Source of the DNA: an uncultured delta proteobacterium | Lineage (GTDB): Bacteria > Myxococcota_A > Polyangia > Polyangiales > Polyangiaceae | Reading direction: 5' to 3' | Assembly: GCA_903892415.1 (NCBI GenBank) | Contig: CAITIQ010000470.1 | Coordinates: forward strand, 1-32,555 | Length of the DNA: 32,555 nucleotides | Shown here: in pieces, positions 22,831-31,271 of the stretch | How the letters are laid out: each line of letters begins with the position of its first letter | Position numbering within the stretch: position 1 is the first letter of the stretch | Notes under the pieces: generated by a model | Database searches by the model: none | What the model was told of the DNA's origin: nothing | Seen by the model: only the letters and a program-made list of their open reading frames with translations | Translations under genes and position numbers: made by a program

Positions 22831-23768
22831 CGCGCACCTCCTGCCGTACCTAGGTCGATGATCGCGTCCTTGGGCAGCGCCGCGAGCAACTCCGCTGAGC
22901 TTGTCGCCACGATTAACTGCAGGTCTTGTCCGAGCGAGCGCAGCCCCTCGACGAAGCGCAAGATCGATGACGGGGCTTGCGCCTGCTCCGGCCGGTCCAC
23001 GAGCAGGATCGAACGCGAGAGGCCGATCATCGCCGCAGTCCCTGCGAACACGAAGGCCTCGCGCTCCGAATCGGAGAGCTCAAACACCGACATCTCACCG
23101 CCGTTTGCGCTCTCGAACCAGAGGTTGGGGCCGTCGTCGAGCGAAGCCCCGACGAATTGCGCGCTCGTGCTGAGGCGGGAGAACAGCTCGCCGAAGGCCT
23201 CGCGCACCGCGCTCTTGCGCAGCCCAAGCTCGACCTCGGCCAAGTAACGAGTGAGCCCGGCGTACTTCGCTGGATCACGCGAGAGCCGAAGCAAACGCTG
23301 GTCGCGTTCGAGCGAGCCGGTCGGTGACAGCGCCGAACGCGGGATGGTGCGCTCGGTGGCGTGGTAGTCGAATTTGCCCGAGCTCGAGTCGTGCCGATAA
23401 CGATCGAGCAGCGCGAACACGCCGACGTTGCGCGAGGTAGCAGGCAGCACCCGACCGAGCTCGCACTGGCTGGTGACGCGCGGGCTGTCCAGCCCGCCAA
23501 AGTCCCGCTCGACCTCGTCGAAGGCCCATTCGATCGAAAGGCTGGCTGTGCGTCCATCCCGGCCCCAAGCGCGGCTGCTGCGACGTGCGTGCGGAGCGAT
23601 CGACTCCTTGGCCGCAACGATGGCCTCGAGCAGGCTTGTCTTGCCTGAGCCCGGACCACCGGTGATGGCGATCACAGGGTGCGGGAGGTTGGTTGTGGCG
23701 CTGCTGAAGCTGCGGGTGGCGTCGGGAAACCAGAGCAACGACTTCGTCTCGATCTTTGCGATTTTCAC
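22827..23768 (-). CDS. ABC/SMC-like ATPase of vgrG operon
   Basis: A 313-residue ATPase of the AAA_21/RecF-like ABC class. Seen: Walker A GGPGSGKTS (37-45), an ABC-signature-like LSDSERE (231-237), Walker B SILLVDRPEQ (253-262) and a distal switch strand LIVATSS. In canonical members the Walker B Asp is followed by Glu; here Asp258 is followed by Arg259, and the H-loop His is replaced (TSS). Hydrolysis may be slow or absent. Such ATPases occur in vgrG-eag operons of myxobacteria by my recollection, with no established mechanism. The start is GTG with AAGGAGG 6 nt upstream. The ends overlap vgrG and eag by 4 bp each, so it is fully built into the T6SS operon. Confidence 0.8.
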   Translation of the reverse strand: MKIAKIETKSLLWFPDATRSFSSATTNLPHPVIAITGGPGSGKTSLLEAIVAAKESIAPHARRSSRAWGRDGRTASLSIEWAFDEVERDFGGLDSPRVTSQCELGRVLPATSRNVGVFALLDRYRHDSSSGKFDYHATERTIPRSALSPTGSLERDQRLLRLSRDPAKYAGLTRYLAEVELGLRKSAVREAFGELFSRLSTSAQFVGASLDDGPNLWFESANGGEMSVFELSDSEREAFVFAGTAAMIGLSRSILLVDRPEQAQAPSSILRFVEGLRSLGQDLQLIVATSSAELLAALPKDAIIDLGTAGGAR

Positions 23769-25957
23769 GGCGCACCTCCTTGACCCGAACCACCCCGTCT
23801 CTGTCTGGCTTCGAGCCGCCGTTGACGGACCTCCTGAGCCCGCTGCTCATGCGCCAGTCGCCCTTCCACGGCCGCCCCCGCTTGCCCCAGCGCCGTCATC
23901 CGCTGGAATTCCGCCTCGGTGCGCGCAGCCTCCTGAATCGCCTCTTGTTCAGCTCGCACCTGACGCTCCTCTTCCCCGCTCGGGATGGCGCCGCCGTTGC
24001 GTGCAAGCTCAGTAGCCTCCTGGCCCGGGTTGATGAACACGCGCGGGGCCTGCAGCACGATGCAGCTCGGCGTCATCACGATCGAAGAGCCGCCGCCGAG
24101 CGGGCCAACGTGAAGCTCGAGGTACTCATCGCTGTGCAGCACATTCCGCTTGGCCAGCGACAAGAACGTCCCGTGCGTTTGAAACATTTGATCGCCTGTG
24201 ACCGACTCGCGGGTGATGCTCTTGTTCACCGTCTCGGTCAAACGCCCCTCAGCCACGGTGAGCTCGCGATCGCCTTTGCTGACGGTGACGCTCTGATTGC
24301 GCTCGACGGTGGTCTTGTCGTCCCGGCCGATCTCCGCCGTGCGATCCCGCCCGATCGAGGTGGTGCAGTCGTTGTTGACGCGCGTCGCTCGGTCTTTCTC
24401 GGCTCGCACGTTCATTAGCTCGGAGCCCGCCGCGTCCTCGAATTGGATCTCGTTGTAACCGCCGGTGGCCGGCGAGGAGTACGAGCGCCAACCGCTCTGC
24501 GTCTTGCGCTGCGGGAGCTGATACGGCACGCGTTGCAAGTTCGTGAACACGCGCCCTACGATGACAGGCCTGTCCGGATCACCGCCAAGAAAATCCACAA
24601 GCACCTCTTGCCCGATGCGCGGCAGGTTGACGGCGCCATAGCCGGCTCCGCCCCACGGCTGGCTCACATGGATCCAACAGGAAGAGCGCTCATCCCACGA
24701 GCCCTCGCGGTCCCAATGAAACTGCACCCGCACCCGACCGAACTCATCGGTGTGGATCTCTTCTCCGCTCGGCCCGACCACGGTTGCGCTCTCGACGCCT
24801 TGCGTACGGGGGCGTGGCGTCTTGAGCTCGGGACGGAACGCCAGCGAAGTCGGTTGGGCCTCGCAGCGCTGCGTCCACTCCCCCGTGGCCGTACCTTCGA
24901 AGCGGCTGCTCAGGATCAAGAACTGATTCGGCTCGCTCACCTCCAGCCGCGGATGGCCGGCGATGCCGAACACCGTTCCCGGCACCAGATCGTGCGCCGT
25001 GGTGCGGAAGTGAATACGCCGCGCAGACCCGCGTTGCGCCTCGAGCCGTTGCCCAACACGCCGCTGAGCCTCCTCGAGATCGGTGCGCTGCCGTCCGCGG
25101 TCATCGGCCGAAGGCGACGGGTCACCTTGCTCCGAGCGGAACAGAAAGGCGCCTGGGACATAGTGAAACCGCTCGAGGCGAGCCTCCAGAGCGTCGGTTG
25201 GCAGGGAGGCCGAGGCCAGCAGCGGAAAGGAGGGTGCGCGGCGATAGTCGTGGTCCCGCTGCGTGTAGCGACCAGGGCGGACGTCCTGCGTAACCGTCAG
25301 CTCGGTGACGTGCTCGAGCGCCATACCCATGATCGCTTGGTTGGTGTACGGCACCGGCAACGGTCGCGCATCGCGCGCATGCGGCCGATCATCGAGCACC
25401 AGCTGCGAGCCTTGCGCGGTCATTTCGAAGCTGAAGGTTACGCCCGCTTCTTCGAGCAGCCGGCAGACAAAATCGAGATCGCTCTCGCCGTATTGCACGC
25501 GGTAACGGCGCGCCTTGTAGGTCTCGCGCAGCTCTAGCCGGTGCTCGATCTCCCACTCGCGCAGGAACTGCTGCACGATGTCGATCTCCGAGAGCTGCTG
25601 AAACATGCGGTAGTTCCGGCGCTGCGAGAGCAGCCACAACTTCGGCACTAGCTTGAAGGCGTAGGTCGAAAGGCCGTCTTCCTCTACGCCGGTCTGCTCG
25701 GCGTGGGCGATCACGCCCGACCAGGCGCGCACACCGCCGGCCGCAACGGCGAAGCGAGCCTCTGCACCGACCACGTTCGCAAAAGAGAGGTTCGGGTCGG
25801 GGGAGAGCGCGACCAACTCGACGCTGAACAGCGTTGCGAGCGACTCCTTCACGCTGAAGGAACGCACATCCAGCGCTCCAGCCGCGCAGATGAACTCGAG
25901 GTTGGGACCGATTGGCAGCGGGATCGCCGAAAGGTTCGGCGGTTGATTCTCGGGCAT
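23765..25957 (-). CDS. vgrG: VgrG (TssI) T6SS spike protein with charged C-terminal extension
   Basis: A 730-residue VgrG. The gp27-like part begins near residue 15 and includes ALVSLFSVELVALSPDP-like text and QYGESDLDFVCRLLEEAGV. The gp5 OB-fold part has VVGPSGEEIHTDEFGRVRVQ, FHWDREGSW and WIHVSQPWGGAGYGAV, followed by IGQEVLVDFLGGDPDRPVIVGRVF, all hallmark VgrG blocks. The beta-helix needle with NESVTV-like repeats follows (GRDDKTTVERNQSVTVSKGD). After residue about 650 comes a Glu/Arg/Ala/Gln-rich stretch of about 75 residues, predicted coiled coil, ending in a Gly-rich tail. No toxin domain is fused. The ATG at 25957 has GGAG 6 nt upstream; the longer frame to 26140 is not supported. It is the first gene of the five-gene operon. 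Confidence 0.93.
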   Translation of the reverse strand: MPENQPPNLSAIPLPIGPNLEFICAAGALDVRSFSVKESLATLFSVELVALSPDPNLSFANVVGAEARFAVAAGGVRAWSGVIAHAEQTGVEEDGLSTYAFKLVPKLWLLSQRRNYRMFQQLSEIDIVQQFLREWEIEHRLELRETYKARRYRVQYGESDLDFVCRLLEEAGVTFSFEMTAQGSQLVLDDRPHARDARPLPVPYTNQAIMGMALEHVTELTVTQDVRPGRYTQRDHDYRRAPSFPLLASASLPTDALEARLERFHYVPGAFLFRSEQGDPSPSADDRGRQRTDLEEAQRRVGQRLEAQRGSARRIHFRTTAHDLVPGTVFGIAGHPRLEVSEPNQFLILSSRFEGTATGEWTQRCEAQPTSLAFRPELKTPRPRTQGVESATVVGPSGEEIHTDEFGRVRVQFHWDREGSWDERSSCWIHVSQPWGGAGYGAVNLPRIGQEVLVDFLGGDPDRPVIVGRVFTNLQRVPYQLPQRKTQSGWRSYSSPATGGYNEIQFEDAAGSELMNVRAEKDRATRVNNDCTTSIGRDRTAEIGRDDKTTVERNQSVTVSKGDRELTVAEGRLTETVNKSITRESVTGDQMFQTHGTFLSLAKRNVLHSDEYLELHVGPLGGGSSIVMTPSCIVLQAPRVFINPGQEATELARNGGAIPSGEEERQVRAEQEAIQEAARTEAEFQRMTALGQAGAAVEGRLAHEQRAQEVRQRRLEARQRRGGSGQGGAP

Positions 25958-26028
25958 GGCTTGCTCCAGCAATTCGCTTGAAAGAAAGGACGCTGCCCCG
26001 AGCTTCCTTGGAAAGGAGCTGGGCGACG

Positions 26029-27834
26029 ATGCATCCAGGGTGCGAAGTGGGAAGCGGGAAGCCGTGCGAGCGCGGCGGCGAGCGACGCGCAAAGAAGAAC
26101 AACCCCAATCTACTGCGCTCGGCCGAAAACCTTCCTGCATTTTTTAGAAGGTGCTTAGATCGGGCCGAATTGCGCAGCGTTGGGCGGTACCTACTTCACG
26201 AGCCGATCGCCTCAGGCGGGATGGGCACGGTCTATCTCGGCTGCCTCACCGGCAGTCAGGGCTTCGTTCGGCCGGTGGCCATCAAGCGTATGCGTCAGGA
26301 CCTGGCGGAGGAGCCGCGGCTGGCGCGGATGTTCCTCGATGAAGCGCGGCTGGCCGGTCGAGTCCAGCACCCGAACGTGGTGGCCACGCTGGACGTGTTC
26401 GAGCATGGCCGCGAACTCTTCCTGGTGCTCGAGATGGTGCACGGTGAGTCGCTCTCGCGCATCGCGCAGCTGCTCGAACAGCCGATGCCGGTCGACGTTG
26501 CGGTGGGCATCGCTGCCGGTTTTTTGAGCGGTCTTCACGCTGCGCATGAGGCGCTCGACGAAGCGGGCAACCCGCTCGGGATGGTGCACCGTGATGTCTC
26601 GCCGCACAACGTGTTGGTCGGGGATGACGGCATCGCGCGCATCACCGACTTCGGCATCGCAAAAGCCACCGGACGCCTGCAAACCACCGCCGAGGGCGAA
26701 CTCAAGGGCAAGCTCGGCTACATGGCGCCGGAGCAGGTGCGAGGTCAGGAGCTCGACCGCCGCACCGATGTGTACGCGGCCGGCGTCGTGGTTTGGGAGA
26801 TGCTCATGCGGCGGCGTCTGTTCGAGGGTAACGAGGCTTCGGTGCTTTACGACATCCTCGAGAGCACGTTGCAGGCCCCAAGCGAGCAAAGGCCGGAGAT
26901 ACCACCCGCGATCGATGCAGCGGTAATGAAGGCGCTCTCGCGAGATCGTACGCAGCGTTTCGAGACCGCGGTGGCCTTCGCTGATGCGCTCGAGGAGGCG
27001 GTCAAACCAGCGAATCAGCGCAGCATCGGCGCATGGGTGAAGACGGTGGCTGGCGAGTCGATCGCCGCCCGAAGGCAAGCCGGCGCCGAGCTCGAGAACA
27101 CGCAGGACGTGGCACCGCTTTCGCTGCCGCTTCAGCAGACCACCGTGACGCCCACGCGCGGCACCGAATTGGTCGCGGGCCCGGTGATCAACACCGCGGA
27201 GACGCGTGTGGATCGGCCGCTTGCCGCGACGCCGACAGTCGCTGCGACCAGCAGCGGCGCCGGGCGGAGCCGCCTTCACCCGCTTTTGTGGCTCGCTCCG
27301 CTCGGCGTTGGTGCGCTGGTTGCGGTGGTCGCCATGAAGCAACGGCCGCAAGAGACTTCAGGCGCAGTGGACGCCGCGACGGGCACGGCGTCGGGGTCCT
27401 CGAACCCGAGCATGCCCTCGAGCTCAGCCAGCGCAGTACCGGCGGCTCCGCCTGCCGCCCTCTCGCAGATACCCACCGCTACCTCCTCCGATTCCGCGGC
27501 GCCCAGTCAATCGAGCTCGAAAGCGGGCGCTGGACTGCCGCCGTTCGACCACAAAAGGGCCAACGCCGAGCTGGATCGCGCTTGGGCGGCAGGGTTCAAG
27601 TGTCGCGACAGCCCCTCGTCTGGCTCTTCGAGTTGGGCGGTAACCTACTTCCCCTCGGGGGCCGTGGATCTGAGGCACTTCGGCGGTCCCAACTCGCCCT
27701 GCATCAGCGCCGCGGCACGTTCGATACGCGGAGTGGGCCCGTTTCGGGGCAAGGTCGAATCAATGACGCTATCGATCGGTGTGATGGAGAGTCCGCTGGG
27801 GCCGCAGGCACCGCCAGCCATAAGGCTGCCATGA
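26029..27834 (+). CDS. Membrane-anchored Ser/Thr protein kinase divergent from vgrG
   Basis: A 601-residue Hanks-type kinase. With the ATG at 26029 (AAAGGAG 10 nt upstream): basic leader 1-48, kinase domain about 54-325 with IASGGMGTVYLG (60-71), Lys86 in VAIKRM, HRD 187-189 with Asn194, DFG 207-209 and GKLGYMAPEQ; then a linker, one transmembrane helix at about 417-436, a Ser/Ala/Pro-rich spacer and a small C-terminal domain with two Cys (FKCRDSPSSG, SPCISAAARSI). Kinase homology starts only at LRSVGRYLLHEP, so a TTG start at 26170 is a real alternative, and the AT-richer DNA between may be promoter. Its gene diverges from vgrG, hinting at phospho-control of secretion, which is only inference. 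Confidence 0.85.
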   Translation: MHPGCEVGSGKPCERGGERRAKKNNPNLLRSAENLPAFFRRCLDRAELRSVGRYLLHEPIASGGMGTVYLGCLTGSQGFVRPVAIKRMRQDLAEEPRLARMFLDEARLAGRVQHPNVVATLDVFEHGRELFLVLEMVHGESLSRIAQLLEQPMPVDVAVGIAAGFLSGLHAAHEALDEAGNPLGMVHRDVSPHNVLVGDDGIARITDFGIAKATGRLQTTAEGELKGKLGYMAPEQVRGQELDRRTDVYAAGVVVWEMLMRRRLFEGNEASVLYDILESTLQAPSEQRPEIPPAIDAAVMKALSRDRTQRFETAVAFADALEEAVKPANQRSIGAWVKTVAGESIAARRQAGAELENTQDVAPLSLPLQQTTVTPTRGTELVAGPVINTAETRVDRPLAATPTVAATSSGAGRSRLHPLLWLAPLGVGALVAVVAMKQRPQETSGAVDAATGTASGSSNPSMPSSSASAVPAAPPAALSQIPTATSSDSAAPSQSSSKAGAGLPPFDHKRANAELDRAWAAGFKCRDSPSSGSSSWAVTYFPSGAVDLRHFGGPNSPCISAAARSIRGVGPFRGKVESMTLSIGVMESPLGPQAPPAIRLP

Positions 27835-27840
27835 CGGCTG

Positions 27841-27858
27841 GAAACGAAACCCCGTTTC
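27841..27858. terminator. Hairpin between convergent kinase and lipoprotein genes
   Basis: GAAACG-AAACCC-CGTTTC is a perfect 6-bp stem with a 6-nt loop in the 22-bp gap between the kinase stop (27834) and the minus-strand lipoprotein stop (27857-27859). The right arm runs into that stop codon. The loop is A-rich and there is no strong T tract, so this is a modest terminator candidate. Confidence 0.4.
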
Positions 27859-28612
27859 AGTCTTGTTGGGTGAAGCTCCCCAAGCATTCTCGCTGCGCAG
27901 CCTCACGCGAGAACTCCGGGGCGTAATACGATTCGTTCAAGCCCGGAATGAGCGAGCGGCAGCTTCCGACCCGCCCTTTCATCGGGCAATCAGCGCCTTC
28001 CGTGGCGGTCCCGCCTGCGTCGATGCAACGCTGACGCTCGAGTGCAAGCGCGCCGTCGGAGGCAACCGTGGTGGCAGAACACATACCGCGCACCTGACCT
28101 GAACACGAAAGCACCCGCCTTGAAGGTGGAGGAATCGGTTCGCCCGGCTTGTAGAATTTGCCGTTGGTGGGAGCACATTGGCGCTCCGCGACCAGCACTG
28201 TCGCCGGAGCGTACGACCAGCGTTGAGTCCCATCGGGGAGGACACACGTGCCCTGATGCCCAACCGTCGAGCAGGAGCCGCCTTTCGTCCACTTGCCTTT
28301 TAGCTGGTCACAAAGACCCGACGAAGCACCCTCGTCATCGAAGTAGGCGAAGCAGTAAGCGCGATCAGGCTCAGCTGGCAACGCGCGCAGGAAACAGGTT
28401 CCGCTCGGCTCCGACGTTGTGGTTGCTTGATCGCCGGTAGGGGCCAACGAGCCCTGAGCAGTAACCACCGCACTGGGCGCCGGTGTGCTCGTGCTGGGGG
28501 CGACTCCGCTCGTGCTTGGGAGGCCACCTGCTGCAGGGGACCGCGGATCGGACCCGCAGCTCAAGACCAGGAGCACGGCGAGGAAAAAACGAGACGGATG
28601 TCGTGTAACCAC
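27857..28612 (-). CDS. Cys-rich lipoprotein, unknown function
   Basis: A 251-residue predicted lipoprotein (signal FFLAVLLVLSC, Cys19). A Ser/Thr/Pro/Ala-rich tether of about 50 residues leads to a Cys-rich domain from residue about 70 to the end, with about a dozen Cys in repeats such as GTCFLRALP, GTCVLPDG, RQCAPTNGKFYKPGEP, RQRCIDAGGTATEGADCP and GSCRSLIP. The recurring CxxxGG/WxKGGSC pattern suggests three to four small disulfide-bonded units. No family was recognised. The start is GTG. It follows the methyltransferase gene by 30 bp on the same strand but need not belong to the copper-pair cluster upstream. Confidence 0.72.
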   Translation of the reverse strand: MVTRHPSRFFLAVLLVLSCGSDPRSPAAGGLPSTSGVAPSTSTPAPSAVVTAQGSLAPTGDQATTTSEPSGTCFLRALPAEPDRAYCFAYFDDEGASSGLCDQLKGKWTKGGSCSTVGHQGTCVLPDGTQRWSYAPATVLVAERQCAPTNGKFYKPGEPIPPPSRRVLSCSGQVRGMCSATTVASDGALALERQRCIDAGGTATEGADCPMKGRVGSCRSLIPGLNESYYAPEFSREAAQRECLGSFTQQD

Positions 28613-28642
28613 ATCGCGCGCTATCGCTACGGCTCTGCTACG

Positions 28643-29389
28643 TCAACCTTGGCGTCCGTGAGCGGTCCGCCGCCATAAGCGCAGCGGGCTCGAGCGCGTC
28701 TCATCGACCCGTAGCTCGTCGTAGCCTTCAGGGACGTCCCCGCCGAAGCCGTTGTAGGTCAGCACAAAGGTGCCGAGCGGCGCTTCGCGCAAGAGCCGCT
28801 CGACCGCGGCGACGTCGCGCGCGTGTCGTTCCGGACTGAGCTCCACCTCGGCATCGAGCTGCTCCTCGACCGCGTACCAATTCTCACCAAAGGGATTGAA
28901 GAGGTAATACGCGTCGGCTCGCAGCTCCGCTAAGTCGACCAAGGTCCCATGCACGAACTCGACCTTGTCCGCGATGGCGAGGGTCTCAGCCAGCGCCCTA
29001 GCGGCGATCACCAGCGCCAGCCGATGTTCGAGTCCCACGTAGCTTGCCGTGCCCGCGAGCGCCGCAGCCACGCAGAACTTCCCTGCCCCCGAGCCGATGT
29101 CGACCACCCGCTGAACGCCTAACGCGTCGAACCATTCGGCAGCGCGCGCCGCTACCGCGAGCGGCGTCCAATATTGGCTGGAGACGATGCGCAGTTCAGT
29201 TGGTAGCAACAGATCGAAGTCGCGGTCGTCAACCGGCTGTCCGGCGCGCAACGCCTCGGCGATTGAGCTCGGAATAGGCGCGGCCCTCGGACTGCCCGTT
29301 CGTTTGCTGCGGGGCAGCAGATTGAGGGTGCGCTGCGTCACTTCACTCAACGCTGAAGCTGACGGCTGGCCCTTGGAAAGTACCGCCAT
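28643..29389 (-). CDS. Class I SAM-dependent methyltransferase
   Basis: A 248-residue methyltransferase. Residues 1-50 are a Ser/Pro/Arg-rich leader; SSQYWTPLAVAARAAEWF (70-87) precedes SAM motif I VVDIGSGAGKFC (95-106), then the acidic YVGLEHR strand and YYLFNPFGENWY, which resembles the [ND]PP[FY]-type catalytic loop of amino-methyltransferases. The substrate cannot be told. The ATG at 29389 would overlap the 3' end of the lipoprotein gene by 47 bp; a GTG at 29341, just after that gene's stop, is equally plausible. Tight spacing suggests co-expression with the MbnP/MbnH-like genes. Confidence 0.8.
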   Translation of the reverse strand: MAVLSKGQPSASALSEVTQRTLNLLPRSKRTGSPRAAPIPSSIAEALRAGQPVDDRDFDLLLPTELRIVSSQYWTPLAVAARAAEWFDALGVQRVVDIGSGAGKFCVAAALAGTASYVGLEHRLALVIAARALAETLAIADKVEFVHGTLVDLAELRADAYYLFNPFGENWYAVEEQLDAEVELSPERHARDVAAVERLLREAPLGTFVLTYNGFGGDVPEGYDELRVDETRSSPLRLWRRTAHGRQG

Positions 29390-30008
29390 CGGGAACGACC
29401 TTGTTGGTCTCGAAGATGGCGTTCAGCACGCTGACCGAGAGCGGCCCCGGCTTCGACGCGAGGGCGTCCCAGGCCGCTTGCGTGGGCGTGTGTTCGAGAT
29501 TGAGCGTGAAGACGCGGTGGACCTCGGCACCGTTTGCGTCCTCGATCACCAGCAAGTAGCCGCGCCCGTTGACGGGCGTTCCGTGCGCATAGGCGGGCTG
29601 AGCAGCCGCAAGCGCACCGAGCAGCGAGCTGGCCACGCTTGGTTTGGCCCACGCAGGTAGCGGCAGCGCCGGCGATTGCGTGAAGCCGAAGCGCTCGGGC
29701 GCAGGCGCGAACAGCGCGCCAGTTGCCTCCGGCCCGACCCGCCAAGCAAAGGTCGGCGCACTCGACTTGGCCAGCACGTCGCCTTCGATCGGGCTCGTTA
29801 GATAGGCGGCCTCGTCGGCGTTATCGACCGGGGCAGCAGCGAGCAGCGCCTCGAGTGCTTCATCGGTGGCCTCGGCCTCGTAAATCACGTCCGCGGTGCC
29901 CGAAGCCCCCGAACCGCCGCTACCCGAAGAGCCGTCATCACTACACGCAGCGAGCGCAAACGACGAAAGCGCTGCAAGCACGAAACCGGCGTATTTCAAG
30001 GACTTCAT
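29343..30008 (-). CDS. Lipoprotein accompanying the MbnP/MbnH-like pair
   Basis: A 221-residue predicted lipoprotein: signal YAGFVLAALSSFALAAC (Cys22), then a short Gly/Ser tether. The mature domain contains TSPIEGDVLAKSSAPTFAWR, AHGTPVNGRGYLLVIEDA, VHRVFTLNLEHTPTQAAWDAL and a C-terminal GGTFQGPAVSFSVE, which looks like an Ig/fibronectin-type beta-sandwich. I recall similar proteins next to MbnP-like genes in myxobacteria, but no function is established. The ATG at 30008 overlaps the di-haem gene stop (ATGA) and has GGAG 8 nt upstream, so it is coupled to that gene. A possible role is metal delivery or assembly, which is only inference. Confidence 0.75.
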   Translation of the reverse strand: MKSLKYAGFVLAALSSFALAACSDDGSSGSGGSGASGTADVIYEAEATDEALEALLAAAPVDNADEAAYLTSPIEGDVLAKSSAPTFAWRVGPEATGALFAPAPERFGFTQSPALPLPAWAKPSVASSLLGALAAAQPAYAHGTPVNGRGYLLVIEDANGAEVHRVFTLNLEHTPTQAAWDALASKPGPLSVSVLNAIFETNKVVPDGGTFQGPAVSFSVE

Positions 30009-31267
30009 GGTCGACTCCAAGGGTTGGACAAAGCGGGATTGGTGGTGAAGGTCGTGTCAGTGAGGCTCTCGAGGAAGGCGATCAGATCCGCGCGCTCGGA
30101 CGGGCTCAGCGTAAAGCCGTTGACGAACTCACTCTTGAACGGGTTCTCGCTACCAACGCCAGCGTTGGGACCACTCTCGATCGTCCGCCCGCCGGCTGCG
30201 TAATGGTCGACCACCGCGTCCAACGTGGCGATGCTGCCGTCATGCATGTAGGGCGCGGTCAATGCGATATTGCGCAGGGTTGGCGCGCGAAAGCGCCCCA
30301 TGTCGGAGGGGACGCCGGTGAGTTCGAACACGCCGGTGTTGTCCGCCGGGTACGCCCCGTTGCCGCCGAGGTTGTACAGGCCGGTGTTGTGAAACATCGT
30401 CTCGTCGAAGACCGTCCCTTCGTGCGAGACCGAGTCGGAGAAGTTGAACCCACCGTGGCAGTGGAAGCACTCGAGGTCCTCCGAGAAGAACAAGGTCCGG
30501 CCGCGCTTGGCTGCTTCGCTTAGCGCGTCGGGATCACCGCCGTAGGCGTAGCGGTCATACGGCGAGTCATAGGAGAGCAGGACGCGCTGAAAGGACGCGA
30601 GCGACTTGGCCACGCCGTCCAGCGAAACCGGCTCGGGTTGCTCGGGAAACGCCGCCTCGAATAGCTCGACGTAAGTTGCGTCTGCCTCGAGCCGCGCCAA
30701 AAGCTCTTGCTCCTGGCCCGAAAATCCAAGCTCCACCGGGAACTCCCCGAACAACGGCACGAGAGCCTGGGCCTCCAGCCGAACGAGCGCTGGGTTCGCC
30801 CAAGCAAGCGTGGTCAGGTAGGCAACGTTGGTGAGGCTCATCGGCCCGCGCGGATGCAGCTCCCCCGTCGAACCGAGGCCCTGCGCTCGCCCATCGCTGA
30901 AGGCGAGCGCTTGCTGATGACAGGTCGCGCACGACTGCGTCTCATTGAGCGAAAGCCGTTCGTCGTAGAAGAGATGCCGCCCGAGCTCGACCTTCTCCAA
31001 CGACATCGGGTTGTCCTCGGGCACCTTGGGTTTGGGCACGCCCGCAGGCAGGTTCCAGTCGAAGGACGCGCCCCCCGCCGCGCCCTCCCCGCCTACGCCA
31101 CCACCTCCCGCAGCGAGACCACCAGCACCGCCTGCGACCGCCTGCGCCCCTGCACCACCGGTCCCGGCGCTCGCATCATCCCCGCACGCCGAAAGCCCGA
31201 GCACGAGGATGAAGGCAAGTGAGACGTCGGAAACGCGAGACCGCGCGGAGCAGGCTGGAGCGAGCAT
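30005..31267 (-). CDS. mbnH: MbnH-like di-haem oxidase (cytochrome c peroxidase/MauG family)
   Basis: A 420-residue di-haem protein. A lipoprotein signal (SLAFILVLGLSAC, Cys28) and a Gly-rich tether (about 35-68) precede a bacterial cytochrome c peroxidase/MauG fold: LGRHLFYDERLSLNETQSC with the first haem site CATCH (113-117), PRGPMSLTNVAYL, then the second site CFHCH (267-271), FDETMFHNTGLYNLGG, and RFRAPTLRNIALTAPYMHDGS near the end. In the MbnH (MXAN_0977-type, metallo-mystery-pair) family this enzyme oxidises a Trp of the partner MbnP to kynurenine. The partner gene lies immediately upstream, 4 nt away. Unlike the soluble methanotroph proteins, this one should be membrane-tethered. The ATG at 31267 was chosen for the signal. 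Confidence 0.88.
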   Translation of the reverse strand: MLAPACSARSRVSDVSLAFILVLGLSACGDDASAGTGGAGAQAVAGGAGGLAAGGGGVGGEGAAGGASFDWNLPAGVPKPKVPEDNPMSLEKVELGRHLFYDERLSLNETQSCATCHQQALAFSDGRAQGLGSTGELHPRGPMSLTNVAYLTTLAWANPALVRLEAQALVPLFGEFPVELGFSGQEQELLARLEADATYVELFEAAFPEQPEPVSLDGVAKSLASFQRVLLSYDSPYDRYAYGGDPDALSEAAKRGRTLFFSEDLECFHCHGGFNFSDSVSHEGTVFDETMFHNTGLYNLGGNGAYPADNTGVFELTGVPSDMGRFRAPTLRNIALTAPYMHDGSIATLDAVVDHYAAGGRTIESGPNAGVGSENPFKSEFVNGFTLSPSERADLIAFLESLTDTTFTTNPALSNPWSRP

Positions 31268-31271
31268 GGTC

